From positions 1 through 54,303 of the forward strand of contig CATJCP010000204.1 of NCBI GenBank assembly GCA_949737515.1: a DNA stretch of 54,303 nt. The letters run 5' to 3'. The DNA is from an uncultured Oscillospiraceae bacterium (GTDB taxonomy: Bacteria > Bacillota > Clostridia > Oscillospirales > Ruminococcaceae). Numbering within the stretch: position 1 is the first letter of the stretch; each line of letters opens with the position of its first letter. The translations under genes were made by a program, and so were the position numbers. Under the pieces are notes generated by a model. It was not told the origin of the DNA. It saw only the letters and a program-made list of their open reading frames with translations, and made no database searches. Shown piece by piece: positions 30,732 through 37,770 of the stretch.

Positions 30732-31214
30732 TCATTTCTCTACAAAATCTATAAGCTCTTCCAAGCTGCGAATTACCCACTCCCCACTTTCGCTGCCGCC
30801 TCGGTCCACAAGAAAAGAAGTAAACCCCTGTTCCCTTGCGCCGTCGGCCTCCGGCTTGTAGTCGTCCACATACAGGGATTCCTGGGCGGTTACACCCTGG
30901 GCAGACAATGCGGCGTTAAAGATAATAGGGCTCGGTTTTCCCGCCCCAACCAGGGAACTTGCTGTAAAGGACGTGAAATATTTTGCAATTCCCAATTGCT
31001 GCAAGGTGTACTCCAAAGAGGGGGATGTGTCGCTGATCACCCCCATTTTATAACTCTGGCCTTGGAAATACTCTAAAACTTCGATGGTTTCGGGGAACAA
31101 AACCCTATCATTATTACACCATAATTTATATGACTTTTCCACCCCTTGAAAACGCTGAAAGTTCAACATTTTTTGCGGTGTGGGTATGGGTATTTTGAAC
31201 CCGGTTAGTAACAA
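30732..31214 (-). pseudogene. HAD-family hydrolase, 3' portion only
   Basis: Has VISDTSPSLEY, GKPSP, VDDYKPEADGAREQG but no N-terminal DxDGT motif; abuts prophage end. Confidence 0.7.
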
Positions 31215-31221
31215 ATTAGTA

Positions 31222-32769
31222 TCACACTTTTGTTACAAAATCAAGGGAAATCCAACCTGCACCACTTTTCATCTTGCCCCATTTAGAAGCCCCCTGACCA
31301 TCAGATTCAGCAACGATTGTGAACACTCCCTTCCCGGTGTAACCGTTGCTTTTATAGTTAGTTCCTGCACCGCTGCGGATGTTCAAATCAGGAATATTAA
31401 CCCTGACTGTGTAAGGGTTAAAGGAAGGGGTTGCCGGGGTTGTGCTTCCCTGAATGGTACAGTAAGAAGGATTCCCCAACCAAATCCACCCTGCACCTGA
31501 TTTCAGTTTACCCCAACCATTAGAAACCTTTGTGATTGTGAAAATACCTTTCCCGGTCTGACCGTTTACCTTTCCATTCATGGAAGGTTCAGAACGATAA
31601 TTCAAATCATCAATGATAACTTTGACGGTAAAAGGAACAGCCGGATAATTGGAATTATCAGCCGGGGTTGTTGGTATGGTTGCATTTTCAATATCATAAT
31701 CGGTCAGATTCCACTTTTCAATGATATTGCAAATTTTGGTCACATAATCCGGGGAAGTAGCATAACCACCATTCTTGATAATCTGAATAGCTTTCTTATA
31801 ATCCAAGCAGCCCTTCAAACCTTCATAGCGTTTCTTACTTCCGTTCATAGCACCAAGCAGATAAGCAGAATGGTCAGCAATAGACTTATCAACAGAAGGA
31901 TATTTTCTGAAATCCGCTGTTACAGTCACATACTGACCATTTTCAAATTCCTGTGTTTTCTTGGTGTATTTGCTTTTACCATCCCAAGCAGAACCGCCCC
32001 AAGTGTTCCCGGATAAGCTGCACTTCATACCAAAGCAATTATTAGCTGCCTGTGCAAGTTCAGATTTACCATACCCGGATTCAAGGATAAATTGTGCAAA
32101 GGAAACGGAAGCAAGAATACCGCTGCTTTTTTGGTCTGCTGTGAATAAACTTCCAACTTTCTTGATAATATCCGCTTCCTTCATATCTTTCAGGGAGGTT
32201 GCCTGAAAATTGGATGCAGCAGGTGGATTAGCAGATGCACCAAGGATAGCATTAACCTTTTCAGCAAGGTCACCCATGCGGTTATACATCCAATCACCGG
32301 GGCAACTCTTATTTGCAAACCACCTATGAACGGTTAAAACCATTTCATTTGAAGCCGGGGAATAGTTCAAGGTTTTATCCTTGTCACCAAACCAAAGCAG
32401 CCTGTTTTTTCCGTTGCGCTTGCAAATATCAGCACAAAGGTTAATCAGGGAAGTATATACCGCATTGTTGAAAGCGTAAGGGGCAGTTTTGTCAGAAGCA
32501 CATTCAATAGTAACCGCTCTTTGGTCATTGGCACTACTGGAAGAACACCAACTTCTATTTCCTTCGTCCACACAAAGAGAAATGCGACCATCTGCGCCAA
32601 TGCCATAGTTGCAGCTTGCATTTCTGCCAGCCGGGAAGCAATCACAAATAGATTCACACGATAACTGACCAACCGCACAATGCGGTGTGATTCTGTCAAT
32701 GATGTGTGTTCTCTTTCCTGAATGGTTCGGGGAAAGTTTTGTATAGACAACTAAAGGACTATTACTTAT
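31222..32769 (-). CDS. Phage endolysin: amidase-like N-term, glucosaminidase domain, two SH3-like repeats; no ATG/GTG/TTG start
   Basis: Track ORF starts at GTG 32571, but conserved frame stays open upstream (ISNSPLVVYTKLSPNHSGKRTHIIDRITPHCAVGQLS...) to the holin stop. Confidence 0.75.
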   Translation of the reverse strand: MSNSPLVVYTKLSPNHSGKRTHIIDRITPHCAVGQLSCESICDCFPAGRNASCNYGIGADGRISLCVDEGNRSWCSSSSANDQRAVTIECASDKTAPYAFNNAVYTSLINLCADICKRNGKNRLLWFGDKDKTLNYSPASNEMVLTVHRWFANKSCPGDWMYNRMGDLAEKVNAILGASANPPAASNFQATSLKDMKEADIIKKVGSLFTADQKSSGILASVSFAQFILESGYGKSELAQAANNCFGMKCSLSGNTWGGSAWDGKSKYTKKTQEFENGQYVTVTADFRKYPSVDKSIADHSAYLLGAMNGSKKRYEGLKGCLDYKKAIQIIKNGGYATSPDYVTKICNIIEKWNLTDYDIENATIPTTPADNSNYPAVPFTVKVIIDDLNYRSEPSMNGKVNGQTGKGIFTITKVSNGWGKLKSGAGWIWLGNPSYCTIQGSTTPATPSFNPYTVRVNIPDLNIRSGAGTNYKSNGYTGKGVFTIVAESDGQGASKWGKMKSGAGWISLDFVTKV

Positions 32770-33203
32770 TTTTTATCACCGTTTTCTGCTTGTTTTGTTA
32801 GTACATCAATAGCTTTGCTGATAACAGCCGGAAGCGGTAAACCCATCAATCCGGCATTTTCCACAATGGAAATCAATTCATTTGCCATAAAACCAATGAT
32901 TACTGCATTCCTGATATAATTCACCCCGATAGCCAAATCAAGGCGGTAAGCAATAAGAACAAACAACAGGGTCATTCCCTTTCTGCAAAGCCCTTTCCAT
33001 CCGGCACGGCTTTCAAGTGTTCCTGTTTCGGTTTTCTTGCTATTATGGAATACCCCGGCAACCAACAGCCCGGAAATATAATCAATCCCCATAAACAAAA
33101 TCAAGGTAATCAAAGCAGCATCCCACCCACCAAAAGCGGAAGCGATAAGACTACCAACCACCCCGATACCTGTGCAAATTCCTTCTTTCATGTTTCTGTT
33201 CAT
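32766..33203 (-). CDS. Phage holin (Holin_4_1/TcdE-like)
   Basis: Three to four TM segments; IDYISGLLVAGVFH; directly upstream of endolysin. Confidence 0.85.
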   Translation of the reverse strand: MNRNMKEGICTGIGVVGSLIASAFGGWDAALITLILFMGIDYISGLLVAGVFHNSKKTETGTLESRAGWKGLCRKGMTLLFVLIAYRLDLAIGVNYIRNAVIIGFMANELISIVENAGLMGLPLPAVISKAIDVLTKQAENGDKK

Positions 33204-33222
33204 CCTTTCTTTGATTAAATGC

Positions 33223-33268
33223 GAAAACCCCTATACAGGGCTTATATAAGCCCCATATAAGGGTTTTC
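33223..33268 (-). terminator. Long near-perfect hairpin between tail/DGR and lysis modules
   Basis: GAAAACCCTTATA/TATAGGGGTTTTC (one G-U) enclosing palindrome GGGCTTATATAAGCCC. Confidence 0.55.
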
Positions 33269-33299
33269 TGTGATTGTTTGATAAATTGACTGCCTAAAA

Positions 33300-33425
33300 T
33301 TATTCAGCCAATTCAGGGCAGTCAAGGTCAATCAGAACCTGCTTCACCTGTTCCTTGATTCTTTCAGGAACATCAGCAAAGTTCTTTTTGCCCTTGATAA
33401 TAAGGGTTGCATAAACAACTGCCAT
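33300..33425 (-). CDS. Small phage protein, CD1375-like, copy 1 (41 aa)
   Basis: MAVVYATLIIKGKKNFADVPERIKEQVKQVLIDLDCPELAE. Confidence 0.65.
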   Translation of the reverse strand: MAVVYATLIIKGKKNFADVPERIKEQVKQVLIDLDCPELAE

Positions 33426-33475
33426 TTCTTCCACATCCTTTCTAAACAAGATTTTTATGATTAGATTGAACAGCA

Positions 33476-33583
33476 TCAATCATCACCATCCAATATAGCC
33501 TGAACCGCTGCTTTCAGCTTTTCCGGCACATCATCCATAGTTTTCAGCCCTTTTCTGATAAGGTTTGCATAAATTTTTGCCAT
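33476..33583 (-). CDS. Small phage protein, CD1375-like, copy 2 (35 aa)
   Basis: MAKIYANLIRKGLKTMDDVPEKLKAAVQAILDGDD. Confidence 0.65.
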   Translation of the reverse strand: MAKIYANLIRKGLKTMDDVPEKLKAAVQAILDGDD

Positions 33584-33599
33584 GATTTTCACCCCTTCC

Positions 33600-33866
33600 T
33601 TATGCCATCAATTCATAGACTTCACACAATGCAAGCTGTGTAGCAGTAACTTCATTTTCCAAGGCTGCATTTCTTTCTGCCTGAATCTTGATATATTCAT
33701 CCTTAGAATACTCTGCAAGGTCAAATTCAAAACCTGTGAACCCTTGCTGTTCATCAGTTCCCGGTTCTTCAATCGGGGTAATGTTGGAAGCCACAAAAAC
33801 CTTGCTTTCTGTCAATTCGATTTCAAGCGGCTTTACAGTGCTTCGCTGCTTTCCATAGTCAATCAT
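33600..33866 (-). CDS. Hypothetical phage tail-region protein
   Basis: 88-aa ORF, start overlaps RT stop (ATGA). Confidence 0.7.
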   Translation of the reverse strand: MIDYGKQRSTVKPLEIELTESKVFVASNITPIEEPGTDEQQGFTGFEFDLAEYSKDEYIKIQAERNAALENEVTATQLALCEVYELMA

Positions 33867-34990
33867 GCTGCTTTACTTCCTTTCTTGTTTGGTTTTATGT
33901 TGCGTGTATAATAATCATCCGCATAGGGTAACAGCGGAACAACATACTTTTGTTGTAGCCGGAAAGAATCACACCATTTCAACCATCCCTTATAGCTGTT
34001 GATGCAGCACCATTCAGAATAGTTCATCATGTTCCCTGATTCTACCTTTAACCTGATAGCGGTAAGTTTCCGTTTCATATCATTGCAAGTGGATTTTCTA
34101 AGTAAGGTGTAATTCAGAAAAGTTCTATAGCCTAAGAAATCAACACCCCTTACATAAGTTGGGAATACTTGCCAATTATCTTTGATTCTGATTTTCAGGT
34201 TTTCCCTGAAATATACATCAATTTCTTTCCTTAATTCGTGAAGTTCTTCTTTTGTTTCTCCGAAAATACAAATATCATCCATATAGCGGAAGTAATATTT
34301 GACTTTCTTTTCTTCTTTAATCCAATGGTCAAAGCTGCTGAAATAGTAATTTCCGCTATACTGTGAAAGATAGTTTCCAATGGGAATACCTGTGTTTGGG
34401 TCAATATCTTCTTCCAACAGATAGATTGCAGATAAATCTTCAATTTCAGCGGTTGTGATACTGTCAATGATTTCACCCAATAACCAAAGAAGTTCATTGT
34501 CTTTGAACATCCTTGAATATTTTTCTTTTAAGATTTCGTGATTCACTGACTGATAATAGTGCCTTGCATCAATTTTCAAGCAGTATTGACAATGGGGAAC
34601 ATCATTCCACATAGCATTTTGCAGCTTGGATAATGCCTTATGAATCCCCCTTTTCGGTATAGCTGAATAGGTATCATCAGTAAGGTTGTTAATAATGCAA
34701 GGTTCAATTACTTGCAGAATCGCCCATTGACAAATTCTATCCGGGAAATAAGGCAGTTTATAAATCTTCCGGGTTTTCTTCCCTTCATTTTTATAGAAAA
34801 CCTCATAATCAGAAGTTTTATAGGTATGATTGATAAGCATTTGTTGAAGCAACCCAAGATAGTATTCCGGGTTTTCATCAATCATCCTTACTTCCTGATA
34901 CCAACCTTTTCCCTTCTTTGCGTGTTGATGGGCTTTTCTTAAATTTTCTATGTCATATATCTTTTCATAAAGGTTATCATAGCGTTTCAT
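33863..34990 (-). CDS. DGR reverse transcriptase
   Basis: RT motifs KIDARHYYQSVNHEIL, GIPIGNYLSQYSGNYYFSSFDHWIKE, YFRYMDDICIFG; adjacent TR/VR pair. Confidence 0.95.
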   Translation of the reverse strand: MKRYDNLYEKIYDIENLRKAHQHAKKGKGWYQEVRMIDENPEYYLGLLQQMLINHTYKTSDYEVFYKNEGKKTRKIYKLPYFPDRICQWAILQVIEPCIINNLTDDTYSAIPKRGIHKALSKLQNAMWNDVPHCQYCLKIDARHYYQSVNHEILKEKYSRMFKDNELLWLLGEIIDSITTAEIEDLSAIYLLEEDIDPNTGIPIGNYLSQYSGNYYFSSFDHWIKEEKKVKYYFRYMDDICIFGETKEELHELRKEIDVYFRENLKIRIKDNWQVFPTYVRGVDFLGYRTFLNYTLLRKSTCNDMKRKLTAIRLKVESGNMMNYSEWCCINSYKGWLKWCDSFRLQQKYVVPLLPYADDYYTRNIKPNKKGSKAA

Positions 34991-35161
34991 TCATCCTTGT
35001 TTTTGTATGCAATAGACGGTCAAGTTTTCAAACGGTCATTTGAAAAGTTAATTTCAAAACAACCTACCAACATAACCTTCCGTTTGTCCTTAATCCTTTC
35101 CGACTAAGATTCTGTGTTTTGCCAAGTGGCACGGTCTAAAGGTTACCACATTTTATTGAAA

Positions 35162-35188
35162 CAGCCGGGGCTATTGCTTCCCCGGCTG
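35162..35188 (-). other. Hairpin just 3' of TR in the TR-RT spacer
   Basis: Perfect 9-bp stem CAGCCGGGG/CCCCGGCTG, 9-nt loop. Confidence 0.7.
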
Positions 35189-35195
35189 AATCTTG

Positions 35196-35312
35196 CATTT
35201 ACTAAGTGACTGCTGATATTCCGATTCCGATTACTGACACTGTTATTCAGATTCCAATAGAAAGTACCTGCATTACTGCCATTATTCCAATTACTGCCTA
35301 ATTGAGCGATTT
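35196..35312 (-). repeat. DGR template repeat (TR)
   Basis: Gapless 117-nt alignment to VR at +250 offset; all 35 mismatches at TR adenines (coding strand). Confidence 0.96.
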
Positions 35313-35377
35313 ACTTTAATGGTTTTTATTACAGGCATAACAAAGTAATTTCAGCAAACCTTTTGACCTATATATCT

Positions 35378-37522
35378 TTAAGCTGCCATTTTTTCCTTCC
35401 AAGAAGCAATAGCAGCAAGATAAACCTGTGAATCCTTGGTTGGTACATACACCAAGCGACCGCCGACATCCCGAGCCCGAGCACCGACACCGTAAGCCAG
35501 AAACCAACAGAAAGCACCCGCAATACCGCCATGAGCCCAACGACCGCCCAACCGAGCGATACGGTAACCATTCAGGTTCGGTGTAATGTAATGATAATCA
35601 CCAACAGGAAGGGAACTGTTACCAAGGCATTCAGAAGCTATGAACAGCCAATCACACTTTGTTGAATATCCCATAGCGGAAATATAGCCGTTTGCGTTGG
35701 TTACTGTGAACCCTGCACCTTCATAATTTCCGCTGTTCTTCGATTCAGCAAAATTGAAGTCAGTACAAATAAACGGCTGACCGCCACCCATTGCACCATT
35801 TCCCCAAATGTTAATTCCATAGACAAACTTCCAAATGTTACCCCAAGGGTTTTCTGTACCTCTCCAAGTGATAGCAGTTTTTCCGCTTGCGGTTTCGGTT
35901 GTGGTTGTTCCACCTTTTTCATTGATGGTTTGCGCTGCCTGACCTGTTCCATTCCCAAGGCTTGAAGTGCTGCCAGTAAGGGAAGAACAGTTGAACGCTG
36001 AATTATCAGCAATGGAAACCACACCCTGACCAATCCCGGTTTGTGTGTTCATCATGCCAAGTTCAACAATCATTAAAAGCTGTCTTGCAGAAACAGGCTT
36101 AATCAAGTCACCATGCCAGTTATCACCCCGGTTCTTTGCCATCTGTTCAATGTTTGGTCTTGTAAGGTTTTGGGTTAAGCCGGATGCAGGTTTAGCCCCG
36201 GCAATGGAACAGAACTTATCAGCGGAAACAGTCATTACCTGTTCATCAAGCAGCAGATAAGCACCTGTTCCATCTGCACCACCGTCAGCATCCCAAATAG
36301 AACCTTCAAAAGCAGAATCAAGGATATAATCAATCTCATTTCCATTTGCATCATAAAATGCCGGATGCAGCCGGAAACCTGTCCTTGGTTTTTCGCTGAC
36401 ATAGTAGTTTGCTTTTCTCAAATGGTAACCAATCCCGGTTTCAATCGGGTCATATACCACCGGGCAAACAAGATAGTAGAACTTAGGTTGATAAACCATA
36501 ACCTGCCCCATGCTGCCATCTTCTGCATAATCAGCATCACCGTGCCATGCAACAATAGTTCCATCATCAGCAACATTACAACGCTTTCTTCCACCGTACA
36601 TAGAAAAGCGGTCAAAATCTGCACCATTTGTCAGATTGACCGCCCCGGCAATTCGTGTGAAAGTTTTGTTCTTGTAATCCACCTGAACACCAAGAATATC
36701 TTCATCAGTCAAACCAAGGTAAGCCCTCAAATCAGCAACCCCGGCAAGAATTTCCTGACTGTTGAAGTTTTCACTTCTCAATTCTTCCAAATTTGAACTT
36801 GCTGAACTGTTTTCAGCGGATAAAGACTGTAAAACAGCATTAGCAGTTACAACAGAAGAATCAAGGTTTGTTTTCGCTGTGTTCGCTTGGGTAATCACCC
36901 CGGATAATTCAGCTTTAATATTTCCGGCATCATCAATCACATTCTGTAACTGATTCTTTGCCGTTATAGCATCAGAAATTGCAGTTTCAAGATTGCTTTT
37001 AGCAGTAGCAGCGGTTTTGTTCGTGCTATCCAAAGTTGCCTTGATACTGTTTGCATTGTCAATCACACCCTGTAAAGCTGTTTTTGCATTATTGGCACTT
37101 GTGATAGTAGTATCAAGGTTGGTTTTTGCGTTTTCAGCATTGGTTTTCGCTGTGTTCGCTGCTGCTGTTGCAGCTTCCACTTCACCCTTTTTGGTGTTCG
37201 CTGCACTTGTGGCATTGGTAAGATTGGTTTTTGCCGTATTAGCGGTTGAAGTAGCATTTTGCAGATTGGTTTTTGCTGTGTTCGCTGCACTTGTGGCATT
37301 GGTAAGATTGGTAATAGTGGTTTGTGCTTCTGCAACTTTGGCATCAAAAGCGGAAACCTGACTATCAACATTATCCTTTGCTGCAATCACATCTTTCTTC
37401 AACTGCTGATAACTTTCATTATCATCATTGACCTTCTGCAACGCATTGATAATAGAACTTCTGACTTCCTCACCATATACTGCATCCTGAATCTGTTTGA
37501 TATAAGGGTCAATATTTGCCAT
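35378..37522 (-). CDS. DGR target protein: tail-fiber-like, coiled-coil N-term, C-type-lectin-like (formylglycine-generating-enzyme-type) C-term
   Basis: 714 aa; NATSAANTAKTNL-type repeats; C-term WGNIWKFVYGINIWG...GYRIARLGGRW; VR at C-term. Confidence 0.92.
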   Translation of the reverse strand: MANIDPYIKQIQDAVYGEEVRSSIINALQKVNDDNESYQQLKKDVIAAKDNVDSQVSAFDAKVAEAQTTITNLTNATSAANTAKTNLQNATSTANTAKTNLTNATSAANTKKGEVEAATAAANTAKTNAENAKTNLDTTITSANNAKTALQGVIDNANSIKATLDSTNKTAATAKSNLETAISDAITAKNQLQNVIDDAGNIKAELSGVITQANTAKTNLDSSVVTANAVLQSLSAENSSASSNLEELRSENFNSQEILAGVADLRAYLGLTDEDILGVQVDYKNKTFTRIAGAVNLTNGADFDRFSMYGGRKRCNVADDGTIVAWHGDADYAEDGSMGQVMVYQPKFYYLVCPVVYDPIETGIGYHLRKANYYVSEKPRTGFRLHPAFYDANGNEIDYILDSAFEGSIWDADGGADGTGAYLLLDEQVMTVSADKFCSIAGAKPASGLTQNLTRPNIEQMAKNRGDNWHGDLIKPVSARQLLMIVELGMMNTQTGIGQGVVSIADNSAFNCSSLTGSTSSLGNGTGQAAQTINEKGGTTTTETASGKTAITWRGTENPWGNIWKFVYGINIWGNGAMGGGQPFICTDFNFAESKNSGNYEGAGFTVTNANGYISAMGYSTKCDWLFIASECLGNSSLPVGDYHYITPNLNGYRIARLGGRWAHGGIAGAFCWFLAYGVGARARDVGGRLVYVPTKDSQVYLAAIASWKEKMAA
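35446..35562 (-). repeat. DGR variable repeat (VR) in target gene
   Basis: See TR; encodes RIARLGGRWAHGGIAGAFCWFLAYGVGARARDVGGRLVYV. Confidence 0.96.
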
Positions 37523-37755
37523 TATTTTTCACCATCCTTTTTTTCCTCTGATTCCGCTACCTGATTCATGCGGTTGTAATCTTGAACTAATTCAAGATTC
37601 TTTTGATTGCGTACCTGTGAAAGCAGGTCAACAATGATACCTTCCATCAGATAAGCAGGAAGGTTTGATTTTTCCTGTACCTGATTGAAAGCATCAATCA
37701 TCATGCCTTTTGCATTTTCAATCATTACCGACAACGGGATATTTTTTTCATTCAT
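37522..37755 (-). CDS. Hypothetical phage protein
   Basis: 77-aa ORF between tail genes. Confidence 0.65.
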   Translation of the reverse strand: MNEKNIPLSVMIENAKGMMIDAFNQVQEKSNLPAYLMEGIIVDLLSQVRNQKNLELVQDYNRMNQVAESEEKKDGEK

Positions 37756-37770
37756 TGTTCATCATCCTTT

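Noticed and set aside
31100-31222. attL core at the HAD/prophage junction
   Set aside because: No matching attR could be identified within the window, so no att site is called
32445-32750. 101-aa minus-strand ORF MSIQNFPRTIQERE...
   Set aside because: Out of frame with the conserved amidase N-terminus, which occupies the same DNA
35435-35456. 6-bp inverted repeat CTTGGT/ACCAAG at the VR end as a DGR cruciform
   Set aside because: Short, 10-nt loop, and depends on a variable VR base; not convincing
35316-35571. Two short ORFs overlapping VR
   Set aside because: Alternate-frame shadows of the target gene C-terminus
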